Assembly: GCA_034430155.1 (NCBI GenBank)
Contig: DAOUET010000092.1
Span: 68,597-132,596 of the forward strand
Direction of reading: 5' to 3'
Source of the DNA: DAOUET01 sp034430155
GTDB lineage: Bacteria; Chloroflexota; Anaerolineae; Anaerolineales; UBA4823
DNA: 64,000 nucleotides
The translations under genes were made by a program, and so were the position numbers. This document shows positions 1 through 8,228 of the stretch, piece after piece. The notes beneath the pieces were generated by a model. It was not told the DNA's origin. It saw only the letters and a list, made by a program, of their open reading frames with translations, and did no database searches. Within the stretch, counting starts at the first letter, position 1. Each line of letters opens with the position of its first letter.

Positions 1-1
1 C

Positions 2-988
2 ATGAATACGGCTGGCGGTGTAGCCAAGGCCATGATCCCGGTAATTTACACCTCCGACAAACCTGTGGTCATTGCCCTGATGGGTGAACGCTTGATCCAG
101 GAGGCCGTCGAGCATTTTCGGGCGGCCCGGGTGCCCGAATACCGCTTTCCAGAAAGAGCTGCCGGCGCTCTGGCCATTCTTACCCAACGAGCAGAAACCC
201 TGAGGATCAAGACTGCAGGGGTTTCGGAGATTCCGAAATTCTCCGATGTCCATCCAGAGAAGGTTGACGCCATTCTGGATAAAATCGGCGACCAATCAGG
301 TAAGTTGGTTACTCCAGATTTACTCCCCCAAGGAGCTGCGGTCGACATCATGGAGGCGTATAGAATACCGGTGCCCAAGATGGTCTTAGCTCAATCGGCT
401 GAAGAGGCTGCCGAACTGGCGCGCCAGATGGGATTTCCGGTTGCACTAAAAATTGCCTCCCCAGACATCTCCCACAAATCCGATATCGGCGGTGTCCAGC
501 TAAACCTACAAACTGTAGGTGATGTTATCACAGGTTTTGAGGCCATTACCCAAAATGGTTTCAAAGCCCAACCAGACGCGCAAATATCAGGCGTCTATGT
601 GCAGCACATGATCACCGATGGACAGGAGGTGATCATTGGCGCGATTCAGGATCCCCAATTTGGGCCTTTAGTTATGTTCGGATCAGGAGGTGTGGAGGTT
701 GAAGGCTTGAAAGATGTGGAATTTGCTCTGGCACCATTGCCTCGCCAGGAAGCCGAGTTCCTGCTCGAATCGACTTGGGCTGGTCGCAAGCTGAAGGGCT
801 ATCGCAACTTACCTGCTGGTGATCGGGAAGCGGTTCTGGATGCCTTGTTACGCCTGGCCCAACTAGCGGCTGACTTTCCCCAATTCGCCGAACTAGAGAT
901 CAACCCGTTGAGAGTGCTGCCAGAAGGTCAGGGTGCCTACGCCATAGATGTTAGAGTGCGCATAAATCCCAATCTACCCAAGTCTTAG
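2..988 (+). CDS. ADP-forming acetyl/acyl-CoA synthetase, C-terminal part (truncated by window edge)
   Basis: The reading frame is open to the left edge, so this is the last ~328 residues of a protein usually near 700. Residues 1-70 read as the end of the second CoA-ligase domain; residues ~115-325 are an ATP-grasp domain, with the ISHKSDIGGV stretch (~155), FGSGGVEVEGLKDV (~227) and a terminal AELEINPLRV (~298) typical of this family. These enzymes convert acyl-CoA, ADP and phosphate to acid, CoA and ATP in the cytoplasm and conserve energy in fermenting microbes. The N-terminal CoA-binding domain lies outside the window, so substrate cannot be judged. No terminator is evident before the convergent peptidase gene. 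Confidence 0.88.
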   Translation: MNTAGGVAKAMIPVIYTSDKPVVIALMGERLIQEAVEHFRAARVPEYRFPERAAGALAILTQRAETLRIKTAGVSEIPKFSDVHPEKVDAILDKIGDQSGKLVTPDLLPQGAAVDIMEAYRIPVPKMVLAQSAEEAAELARQMGFPVALKIASPDISHKSDIGGVQLNLQTVGDVITGFEAITQNGFKAQPDAQISGVYVQHMITDGQEVIIGAIQDPQFGPLVMFGSGGVEVEGLKDVEFALAPLPRQEAEFLLESTWAGRKLKGYRNLPAGDREAVLDALLRLAQLAADFPQFAELEINPLRVLPEGQGAYAIDVRVRINPNLPKS

Positions 989-1051
989 TCAAAATGTTAG
1001 CGAGCCGCGCTCTAATATCAAAGCTATGCCTGGATCAACCAAGGGTCAATA

Positions 1052-2173
1052 TCAACGCAGTTCGTCAAAGGCTGCTTCTACCAGCTTGACCAGCTGGTCC
1101 AAACCCTGGGCGAGCGGTTCGGTATAGACAAATTCATTCAGAGTATGGGCGCCAGCGCCCCTGCTGAGACCCAGGCAAACAGCCGGCAGCCCGAGGCTGA
1201 GAGGGATATTCGCATCGGTAGATCCGACGTTAAGACAGGGCTGAACACCGACCGCTTTCAGGCATCTCTGAGCTAATCCCACTAGTGGGTGTCCGCTGGA
1301 AATCTCCCCAACCGGCCGATCCCCGATGATCTCCGCGCGAACCCGTATCTCAGGACGGTCGCTAGCCTTCACCAAAAGCTGCAGACGCTCAACCAAGTCG
1401 CCGAGAGCGCTGACATCCTCTGAACGCAAATCTAATTCTAGCTGAGCATGTGAGGCAATTGTATTTACTGAAATGCCACCGTTAATTGTCCCAACATTCA
1501 GGGTGGTGCGCGGAGAGCTTGGTAATGGCAAGGCGACCAAGCGATTGACTAAATCTGCTAGTTCGTGGATAGCCGATGGCCGGCCAAAGTCTACCCATGA
1601 GTGACCCCCCTCACAATCGATTGTGATGTAGTAGCGACGAACAGCCAAACCACGATGATAGATCTGTCCCAGCGCCAAGCCTTCCAAAACAATATAAGCC
1701 AGAGGACGGTTTCCGAACCGATCTACGATTGCTCGCATTCCATGAAGATCTCCAAGACCCTCCTCGCCAACATTCGCGACCAGCCACACATCACCGGGTA
1801 AGCCGGATTTTCCCTGAGAGCTGCCACGCTGGCGTAGGCTCCATATCAAGCCGAACAATCCCGCCACTCCTAAAGCGTTGTCGCCGATACCGGGAGCGCT
1901 AATCTTATCCTGCTCCCGCGTTAATTGCAGCGTAGTCGAGGGCGGAAAAACGGTATCCAGGTGGGCGGAAACGACCAGGCAGACTCGACTTTCAACCCCT
2001 GGGAAGCGAGCGTAGACATTTCCGACTCGGTCAACCGATACGTCCGACAGTCCTTCTTCCTGGAAGCACTCATAGACAAAATTGGCGCGCTCGGCTTCTG
2101 CAAAGGTTGGCGCCGGGATCTGTTGGATGGCAATAGCACGATCAAGGGTTTGGGTAAGCAGGGCAGGATCCAT
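1052..2173 (-). CDS. M20-family metallopeptidase (peptidase T/ArgE-like)
   Basis: A 373-residue soluble protein with the M20 zinc-peptidase layout: SAHLDTVFP (His and Asp ligands, ~70), GIGDNALG (bridging Asp, ~97), NVGEEGLGDLHG (Glu-Glu catalytic pair, ~135), a lid/dimerisation domain in the middle (IDCEGGHSW, TLNVGTINGG), and a C-terminal His in GAGAHTLNEF. The family hydrolyses peptides or N-acyl amino acids; the substrate is not readable here. It starts with ATG only 2 bases after the stop of the upstream PfkB kinase gene on the same strand, so the two are almost certainly co-transcribed and perhaps translationally coupled. Confidence 0.85.
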   Translation of the reverse strand: MDPALLTQTLDRAIAIQQIPAPTFAEAERANFVYECFQEEGLSDVSVDRVGNVYARFPGVESRVCLVVSAHLDTVFPPSTTLQLTREQDKISAPGIGDNALGVAGLFGLIWSLRQRGSSQGKSGLPGDVWLVANVGEEGLGDLHGMRAIVDRFGNRPLAYIVLEGLALGQIYHRGLAVRRYYITIDCEGGHSWVDFGRPSAIHELADLVNRLVALPLPSSPRTTLNVGTINGGISVNTIASHAQLELDLRSEDVSALGDLVERLQLLVKASDRPEIRVRAEIIGDRPVGEISSGHPLVGLAQRCLKAVGVQPCLNVGSTDANIPLSLGLPAVCLGLSRGAGAHTLNEFVYTEPLAQGLDQLVKLVEAAFDELR

Positions 2174-2175
2174 AG

Positions 2176-3207
2176 CTAGATTCTTCTAACTGATTGTTGT
2201 AACGCTTCCAGGCGGGCTTGCGGTAAGCCTGGGAGAGTCCCCAAAGGATAAAAAGGGCTATGCCCTTCGATAGCCAAAGAAGCGGAGATATTTCCATGCA
2301 GAACCGAAATCACAGGGTCATAGGTGCGCCGATATCCAGCCAAAAACCCTCCACAAAAAGCATCGCCAGCTCCAACCGTGTCGACCACCTTAGCCGGATA
2401 GGGTGGAATCTCCCAACAAGAGCGGGTGGCGGCCTCATAGAGTCGCTGGCCACGCTCGCCGCACTTGATCACTACGATTTCGCAGCCAAAGCTGGCCAGC
2501 GCTTCAGCCATCTCCCACAGGTCGTTGCTGCGCCCCTGGAAGAGATTGCGGATTTCTTCCTCAGAGGGCAAGAAAGCTGTCAGACCGGTGACCAGGGCGG
2601 GTATATCATCCCAGAAGGTAGAGTTCATGTAACCAGAAGAGGGGTCTAAAGTGACATTGACGAAACTGGCCTGGCGCAGCACAGCTGGCAAAAGGTTATG
2701 GGAGAGAAAATCCAAAGGGCAAATATGGGCAGCTGCGGCATCCAAATATTCAGTTACCAGGTCACTTTGGCGCAGGGAAATAGGAGTGAGCCGCGACCGA
2801 CTGTCAACCTGGGAATCGGCGGTATTGTATCCCAGCAACACCTTGGGGAAGGGCAGTCCCAGGCGAGCAAAATGAGACACCGGATCCTCATTCGAGCGGG
2901 TATTTCGATCTATGTAAGCAACAAATGAGCGGACATCAACCGCCTGGGGTAGAATGCGTACCCCTTGGGTGTCAAATCCTCGCTGCCGGAATTCTTCCAA
3001 CCATTCTTGGGGATAATCCTCACCGACTCGCGCCACTAATCCTGGAGGTGGGGAAGGCTCCCAGACCATCAAGCCGGCTGCCGCATAAAGCAAATTGCCC
3101 CCAGGCACATCCAGACGGGTTTCACCTGAAGGAAGAATAATAAAATCACGCGTTAGCCGGCCAGCCAACAGAAATCTCGGCGAGGACTTCATGGAAGGCA
3201 TATCCAT
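2176..3207 (-). CDS. PfkB-family carbohydrate/nucleoside kinase
   Basis: A 343-residue ribokinase-fold protein. The C-terminal signature VDTVGAGDAFCGGFLAG (~285-301) carries the catalytic Asp and the anion-hole glycines; the N-terminal VPGGNLLYAAAGL segment replaces the usual GG(x)xxN sugar-binding motif. The protein transfers ATP gamma-phosphate to a sugar or nucleoside; the acceptor is not identifiable. It heads a two-gene minus-strand operon with the M20 peptidase, and its start lies about 130 bases from the start of the divergent UbiA-type gene. It is a distant paralogue of the adenosine kinase at 30.0-31.0 kb but lacks that protein's diagnostic blocks. Confidence 0.82.
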   Translation of the reverse strand: MDMPSMKSSPRFLLAGRLTRDFIILPSGETRLDVPGGNLLYAAAGLMVWEPSPPPGLVARVGEDYPQEWLEEFRQRGFDTQGVRILPQAVDVRSFVAYIDRNTRSNEDPVSHFARLGLPFPKVLLGYNTADSQVDSRSRLTPISLRQSDLVTEYLDAAAAHICPLDFLSHNLLPAVLRQASFVNVTLDPSSGYMNSTFWDDIPALVTGLTAFLPSEEEIRNLFQGRSNDLWEMAEALASFGCEIVVIKCGERGQRLYEAATRSCWEIPPYPAKVVDTVGAGDAFCGGFLAGYRRTYDPVISVLHGNISASLAIEGHSPFYPLGTLPGLPQARLEALQQSVRRI

Positions 3208-3322
3208 GCTGAAGATTATACGTCAGTCTAAAACCTCTGGGAAATTAATCGGTAAAGGCTTTTCCGAGAGTTATCGAGAATGGTTGCATTCTCCATTGGT
3301 TTATGAATTTGAACATTCAATG

Positions 3323-3328
3323 TATAAT
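3323..3328 (+). promoter_or_regulatory. -10 element of a probable leaderless promoter
   Basis: A perfect TATAAT ends 6 bases before the ATG at 3335, the spacing expected if transcription starts on or next to the start codon. No good -35 hexamer lies 17 bases upstream and there is no Shine-Dalgarno between the -10 and the ATG. Confidence 0.5.
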
Positions 3329-3334
3329 TCACCC

Positions 3335-4216
3335 ATGCAAATAGATATGCTGCGTGCCCTCATAAAAACTGCTCGACCTCAGCAATGGATAAAGAATTTT
3401 CTGGTCTTCGCAGCCCTTATTTTTGACCGCAAGCTCGGCGACCTCCCCGCATTTCTGCACACGCTGGCCGGTTTCGGGCTGTTCTGCCTGATATCCAGCA
3501 CAGTTTACACTATCAACGATCTTGCTGACCTGGAAGCTGATCGACTGCACCCACAGAAACGCCACCGCCCGCTGGCCTCCGGGACTTTGTCGCGAAGGAC
3601 TGCGATAGTGGAGGTTGTTTTTCTCATCCTGATAATCTTCCCTTTATCCTACCTGCTTTCAATTAATTTCACACTTGTGCTGTTGGGGTATCTCATTCTC
3701 AACCTGCTTTATTCCCAGTGGTTAAAGCACTATCCTTTGATCGACGTATTCGTCCTGGCAAGTTTTTACGTGCTGCGAGTGGTGGCAGGCGTCACCCTGA
3801 TCAGTGTAGAGCGTTTCTCGCCTTGGTTATATGTGGTCACGACCCTTGCAGCCCTCTATATTGGGTTTGGGAAGCGCCGCGCAGAATTAGCCCTATTAAC
3901 CAACGATGCCAATGCGCACCGCCGGGTGCTGGATGGATACACAATACCTTTATTGGACCAGTTCATCACGATTGTCTCCGCAACAACGATTGTAGCTTAT
4001 AGTCTGTACACCTTCTCTGCTCCCAATTTACCCGATGGCCATTACATGATGCTGACCATTCCCTTTGCCATCTATGGCATCTTGCGATACCTCTACCTCA
4101 TCCAGATGAAACACAGCGGGGGGGCTCCTGAAGAGGTGCTTTTGTCCGATCGTCCCCTGCAAGTTGCTATAGCGTTATGGGGAATGGCCATAATGGTTAT
4201 TTTCTATATTTTCTAA
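3335..4216 (+). CDS. UbiA-family prenyltransferase (DPPR synthase-like)
   Basis: About 293 residues, almost entirely membrane-spanning (about 8-9 segments). It begins with ARPQQWIKN, followed by the first Asp-rich motif NDLADLEADRLHPQKRHRPLASG (split N..D..D) and a second motif near YPLIDVFVLASFYVLRVVAG. This pattern matches the UbiA branch that includes decaprenyl-phosphate phosphoribosyltransferase, which moves a group onto or from polyprenyl phosphate in the cytoplasmic membrane. The frame is open further upstream, but ATG 3335 gives the normal N-terminus and sits 6 bases after a TATAAT. It is followed on the same strand by mevalonate kinase and isopentenyl phosphate kinase, which fits a prenyl-lipid role. 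Exact donor and acceptor are unknown. Confidence 0.85.
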   Translation: MQIDMLRALIKTARPQQWIKNFLVFAALIFDRKLGDLPAFLHTLAGFGLFCLISSTVYTINDLADLEADRLHPQKRHRPLASGTLSRRTAIVEVVFLILIIFPLSYLLSINFTLVLLGYLILNLLYSQWLKHYPLIDVFVLASFYVLRVVAGVTLISVERFSPWLYVVTTLAALYIGFGKRRAELALLTNDANAHRRVLDGYTIPLLDQFITIVSATTIVAYSLYTFSAPNLPDGHYMMLTIPFAIYGILRYLYLIQMKHSGGAPEEVLLSDRPLQVAIALWGMAIMVIFYIF

Positions 4217-4304
4217 TTCACCCTGATGGGATTACCCGGCAATCCGGAATTCCATACATAGTAAACCAAGCTCCAACCGGAAAGTTCTCAGTACTAATTT
4301 TCAT

Positions 4305-5258
4305 ATGCCTGCCATCACCTGCAAAGCGCCTGGGAAAATCATCTTGTTTGGCGAACATGCCGTGGTTTATGGGCGTCCGGCTATCGCAGTGCCAATTTCG
4401 CAGGTGCAGGCTAGGGCGATCGTGACAGCCAATCCATCTAAGGAGTCGGGGGAGGTCGAAATCCAAGCCCCCAACATTGGCTTACAAGCCAGACTCAAAG
4501 AGCTTCCACCAGATCACCCTATTGCCGTCATTATTGAGCAAGTCGCTTCGGCTTTACAAATCTCAAGGCTGCCCTCTTTCACGCTGAGGATAACCGCCAC
4601 CATCCCGGTATCTGCAGGCCTGGGGTCAGGCGCGGCCGTCTCTGTAGCTACCATCCGGGCATTGAGCGCTTTTCTAGGACATCTTCTCCCCGACGAGCAG
4701 GTCTCAGAATTGGCTTACGAGGTCGAAAAACTGCACCATGGCACTCCTTCAGGCATCGATAACACTGTCATCACATACGCCATGCCGGTGTATTATGCGC
4801 ACCGTAGTGGCAACGGTAATATAATCGAACCCTTTCAAGTAGCCCGACCCTTTACCCTGGTAATCGGAGACACCGGTGTACCCAGCCCCACAGCCAGCTC
4901 TGTCGGTCTAGTCCGCCAAGCCTGGCAAGCGGAAAAAGAGCGCTTCGAGCACATTTTTGATGAAATTGGAAATATTGCTCAAACTGCTCGCCAAGTGATC
5001 GAGGCCGGGCGATCAGAAGCCCTAGGACCTCTAATGGATGAAAATCAGGCGCTTTTACATGAAATGGGTGTCTCCTCACCCGAATTAGAAGCTCTGATTC
5101 AGGCGGCTCGTTCGGCAGGAGCACAAGGCGCGAAGCTGTCCGGTGGTGGTCGAGGCGGTAACATGATCGCCCTGGTCACCCCTGAGAGTGCCGATAGCAT
5201 CGCTCAATCTCTACGAAAAGCCGGCGCGACCAGAATAATTACCACCACTGTCGAATAA
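4305..5258 (+). CDS. mvk: Mevalonate kinase
   Basis: A 317-residue GHMP kinase. APGKIILFGEHAVVYG (8-23) is the mevalonate-kinase N-terminal motif; IPVSAGLGSGAAVS (~100-113) is the ATP-binding loop; GTPSGIDN (~147-153) contains the presumed catalytic Asp152; SGGGRGGNMIALV is GHMP motif 3. It phosphorylates mevalonate to 5-phosphomevalonate in isoprenoid synthesis. It is 18 bases upstream of isopentenyl phosphate kinase, so the pair is an operon. In Chloroflexota and archaea this pairing marks a modified mevalonate route in which decarboxylation precedes the second phosphorylation. The decarboxylase is not in the window. Confidence 0.93.
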   Translation: MPAITCKAPGKIILFGEHAVVYGRPAIAVPISQVQARAIVTANPSKESGEVEIQAPNIGLQARLKELPPDHPIAVIIEQVASALQISRLPSFTLRITATIPVSAGLGSGAAVSVATIRALSAFLGHLLPDEQVSELAYEVEKLHHGTPSGIDNTVITYAMPVYYAHRSGNGNIIEPFQVARPFTLVIGDTGVPSPTASSVGLVRQAWQAEKERFEHIFDEIGNIAQTARQVIEAGRSEALGPLMDENQALLHEMGVSSPELEALIQAARSAGAQGAKLSGGGRGGNMIALVTPESADSIAQSLRKAGATRIITTTVE

Positions 5259-5276
5259 TACAAACCCTCAACGATT

Positions 5277-6104
5277 ATGGTTAATTCCGAAGGATCATCA
5301 TACGGTCTTCAATTCTTAAAACTGGGTGGGTCCCTTATCACTGACAAATCCCAGCCACATACACCACGACTGGATACCCTGGCTCGCCTAGCAGAGGAAA
5401 TCGCCAGGATGCGAAATAAGAGGCCCAACCAGAAGCTGCTCTTGGGTCACGGAGCCGGTTCTTTCGCCCATGTTCCTGCAAGTAAATATGGCACCCGCCA
5501 GGGCGTACACACCCAGCAAGAATGGCGAGGCTTTGCTGAAGTATGGCGCGAGGCCTCGCTGCTGGATAACCTGGTACTTGAGGCCTTGCATAAAGCCGGC
5601 TTACCGGCCATCGCTCTACATCCTTGCGCGGCTGTAACCGCTCAGGACGGTCAGGTAGCCTCCTGGGACCTGGCTCCTATACGTGCAGCGTTAGATGGCG
5701 GCCTTCTCCCGGTTGTACATGGTGATGTGATCTTCGATACAATCCGCGGCGGGACAATTCTATCCACAGAAGACATTTTCAACCATTTAGCTCGCAACCT
5801 TGAGCCACACCGAATCTTGCTGGCCGGGCGAGAAGCGGGTGTGTGGGCGGATTATCCATCATGTACTCGCTTAATACCAGAAATCACCTACGCCAACCTT
5901 GCCGATTTCAGCGATGTCTTGGAAGGTTCAGCGTCCACCGACGTCACCGGCGGTATGTCCAGCAAAGTGCACCAGATGCTGGCTTTAACTCAAGAAATAC
6001 AGGGATTAGAAGTGATAATTTTCTCTGGAGAAAAGGTCGGGATGGTCGAGCAAGCCTTGTTGGGGTCTAAAATCGGAACGTTGATTCGAGCATGCGGCGA
6101 TTAA
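5277..6104 (+). CDS. ipk: Isopentenyl phosphate kinase
   Basis: A 275-residue amino-acid-kinase-fold protein. LKLGGSLITDKS (~14-25) is the phosphate-binding lysine region, and GHGAGSFAHVPASKYGT (57-73) carries the IPK-type histidine (His65) that contacts the isopentenyl phosphate; VHGDVIFD and STDVTGGMSSKV are the nucleotide-side motifs. It converts isopentenyl phosphate to isopentenyl diphosphate. Its presence directly behind mevalonate kinase argues for the alternative mevalonate pathway reported in archaea and in Roseiflexus, rather than the classical phosphomevalonate-kinase route. Start ATG is 18 bases after mvk with no strong Shine-Dalgarno, so coupling to mvk is likely. Confidence 0.9.
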   Translation: MVNSEGSSYGLQFLKLGGSLITDKSQPHTPRLDTLARLAEEIARMRNKRPNQKLLLGHGAGSFAHVPASKYGTRQGVHTQQEWRGFAEVWREASLLDNLVLEALHKAGLPAIALHPCAAVTAQDGQVASWDLAPIRAALDGGLLPVVHGDVIFDTIRGGTILSTEDIFNHLARNLEPHRILLAGREAGVWADYPSCTRLIPEITYANLADFSDVLEGSASTDVTGGMSSKVHQMLALTQEIQGLEVIIFSGEKVGMVEQALLGSKIGTLIRACGD

Positions 6105-6124
6105 ATCGCCTCCTATCGGCATGT

Positions 6125-6376
6125 TATAATGCTCTTGAGAGAGGTGAATAATCCCTTTCTGAAGAAATCTTAGATCTCGTGCGACCAGAGCCAATTTGAT
6201 CTTCCTTTTACCTTACTGTAGAGAGGTAATTCCAGCGCTCCTCTAATATTCTGCCGGATAGCCAGATACGGGATTGTCGCTGATATTGTAAAGATTTCGG
6301 GTGTGAATATAGGGGGGTATATTCATCAAGGCTTTCGGTTAACCCTGTATCCGAACAAACAACAAGGTGGATTAAC
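6125..6376 (+). promoter_or_regulatory. dgt upstream region with -10 box and a G6-loop hairpin
   Basis: This 250-base leader region begins with a TATAAT (6125-6130). At 6304-6325 lies a perfect 8-bp inverted repeat, TGAATATA / TATATTCA, whose loop is exactly GGGGGG (6312-6317). The hairpin ends about 50 bases before the dgt start, which has a reasonable AAGGTGG Shine-Dalgarno. No other gene is visible here. A regulatory role for the hairpin is inference only. Confidence 0.4.
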
Positions 6377-7528
6377 ATGTTTTTTACTCGTGAACAACTC
6401 GAGGCTATCGAAAGCGAAAGCATAGCTCCATATGGTTTGAGAAGTAAGGATTCGAAAGGTCGCCTCTACCCCGAGGACGAACCACAATATCGTACGGCTT
6501 TCCAACGCGACCGCGATCGAATTCTGCACACTACCGCCTTTAGACGTCTGGAATATAAGACCCAGGTGTTTATCATCCAGGAAGGCGATTATTATCGCAC
6601 TCGGCTGACCCACACCTTGGAAGTTGCCCAAATCGGGCGCACAATTGCGCGCGCTCTGGGAGCTAACGAGGATTTAGAAGAAGCCATCTGTCTGGCACAC
6701 GATCTGGGGCATTCTCCTTTTGGGCATTCCGGTGAAGTGGCGCTTTCCCGGTTAATGAGGGATTATGGCGGTTTCGATCACAACAAACAATCATTGCGCA
6801 TCGTAACGGATTTGGAAAAACGCTATCCGGACTTTCCTGGATTAAATTTGACATGGGAAGTGCGGGAGGGCATCGTCAAACATGAATCAGAATATGACAT
6901 TTCCGATGCATCAGCCTACAATCCCGATCTACGAGGACACCTGGAAGCCCAGATCGCTAACGCGGCTGATGAATTGGCTTATACAGCCCACGATCTGGAT
7001 GATGGCCTGCACTCCGGGATGATCACAACGGCTATGCTCGAGGGCATTACCTTATGGGAGATACTAGCCGAAAGCGTAAAATGGCAAGGCCCTACGCTAG
7101 ATGAGCTCAATCGCCATCGTCTTATCCGGCGACTGATCGGACTAGAAGTGACCGACTTGGTGCTCGCTACCGATCAAAGGTTACGCGAAAGCGGCGTACG
7201 TTCAGTAGATGAACTTCAACGCTTATCCTATAACGTGATTGGATTTAGCGAGGACATGCACCGCCGCAATCGTGAGCTCAAAGATTTTCTCTATGCCAAT
7301 TTATATCGCCACCATCGGGTTGTCCGTATGGCAGTGAAAGCCGAACGCATCATCAGCGATATATTTCATTCATACCAGGCCGAGCCAGAAGAGCTGCCAG
7401 ATCATGTTCAGGATTGGATCGATGACAGGGGCTTAGAACGCACCATCTGCGATTATATTGCAGGGATGACAGACCGTTTCGCTTTGCAAGAGCACAACAA
7501 AATGTTCGATCCAATGACCCTGCCTTAA
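6377..7528 (+). CDS. dgt: dGTPase-like deoxynucleoside triphosphate triphosphohydrolase
   Basis: A 383-residue HD-superfamily protein. The metal site is readable as His79 (RLTHTLEV), His108-Asp109 (CLAHDLGHSPFGH) and a later Asp (AYTAHDLDDG, ~218), in the order expected for dGTP triphosphohydrolases; the DRDRILHTTAFRRLEYKTQVF block (split around residue 50) is typical of the group. Known enzymes of the family cleave dNTPs to the nucleoside and tripolyphosphate, controlling dNTP pools. The long leader contains an unusual G6-loop hairpin. It is followed by greA under its own promoter. Confidence 0.88.
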   Translation: MFFTREQLEAIESESIAPYGLRSKDSKGRLYPEDEPQYRTAFQRDRDRILHTTAFRRLEYKTQVFIIQEGDYYRTRLTHTLEVAQIGRTIARALGANEDLEEAICLAHDLGHSPFGHSGEVALSRLMRDYGGFDHNKQSLRIVTDLEKRYPDFPGLNLTWEVREGIVKHESEYDISDASAYNPDLRGHLEAQIANAADELAYTAHDLDDGLHSGMITTAMLEGITLWEILAESVKWQGPTLDELNRHRLIRRLIGLEVTDLVLATDQRLRESGVRSVDELQRLSYNVIGFSEDMHRRNRELKDFLYANLYRHHRVVRMAVKAERIISDIFHSYQAEPEELPDHVQDWIDDRGLERTICDYIAGMTDRFALQEHNKMFDPMTLP

Positions 7529-7565
7529 CTTTCCATCAATAGCTTTATCCTTCATGCAGCTCTGG

Positions 7566-7571
7566 TATAAT
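7566..7571 (+). promoter_or_regulatory. -10 element of greA promoter
   Basis: A perfect TATAAT about 79 bases upstream of the greA ATG, in the gap after dgt. The -35 side (around 7543-7549) is A/T-rich but does not match TTGACA well. Confidence 0.5.
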
Positions 7572-7644
7572 AGCGGCTCGACCTACATTGATAGTTTTGA
7601 CCTTTATTAGTGGATATTCAATAAATTGGAGGCGACTCCTGAAA

Positions 7645-8115
7645 ATGAACGACCAAGAGCATTACCTGACACCTGAAGGGGCTGAGCGCTTGCGCGCGGA
7701 ACTCGAGCACCTTAAAGGTCCAGTGCGGGAGGATCTTGCCAAACGATTACGCTCTGCTATTCAAATGGGAGATCTTTCGGAAAATGCGGACTACATCGCT
7801 ACTAAGGAACAACAGGGCTTTATCGAGGGGCGCATTCAAGAACTAGAATACTTGCTTAAATACGCAATCATTATCGAAAATAACGGTGACAAAAGGGAAA
7901 AAGTGGATTTGGGAGCTCGGGTGACTATTCAACAGGATGACTTCGCTCCAGAGACTTACCAGGTAGTTGGCGCTAAAGAGGCCAACCCTCGGGATGGTCG
8001 CATTTCCTACGAATCTCCATTTGGGCGTGCTTTAATGGGAAAGGGTGTTGGAGAACAAGTCATCGCCCAGACTCCTACCGGGATTGTGCACCTGAAAATC
8101 TTGGGGATTGATTAA
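7645..8115 (+). CDS. greA: Transcription elongation factor GreA
   Basis: 156 residues, the normal GreA length. It shows YLTPEGAERLRAEL at the N-terminus, the coiled-coil with GDLSENADYIATKEQQGF at its tip (the acidic residues that enter the RNA polymerase secondary channel), and the C-terminal FKBP-like domain with SPFGRALMGKGVGE. GreA stimulates cleavage of backtracked RNA. ATG 7645 was chosen over an earlier in-frame start because GGAGG lies 12 bases upstream and the N-terminus then matches the family. A strong hairpin terminator follows. Confidence 0.95.
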   Translation: MNDQEHYLTPEGAERLRAELEHLKGPVREDLAKRLRSAIQMGDLSENADYIATKEQQGFIEGRIQELEYLLKYAIIIENNGDKREKVDLGARVTIQQDDFAPETYQVVGAKEANPRDGRISYESPFGRALMGKGVGEQVIAQTPTGIVHLKILGID

Positions 8116-8169
8116 TTTTTTAAGCTAACCAAGGATTATTAAGCTTTTCGCGATCTCATAGGGCTATTA

Positions 8170-8210
8170 TCAACAAGAGGTGGTTGCCGTAAGCAACCAC
8201 CTCTTGTTGA
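8170..8210. terminator. Bidirectional terminator hairpin between greA and the next gene
   Basis: A perfect 18-bp inverted repeat (8170-8187 and 8193-8210) with a 5-base loop lies between convergent genes. A short T-rich run follows on the plus side. The symmetry lets it serve both strands. Confidence 0.8.
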
Positions 8211-8228
8211 TTTAACTTCAACGCTTCC

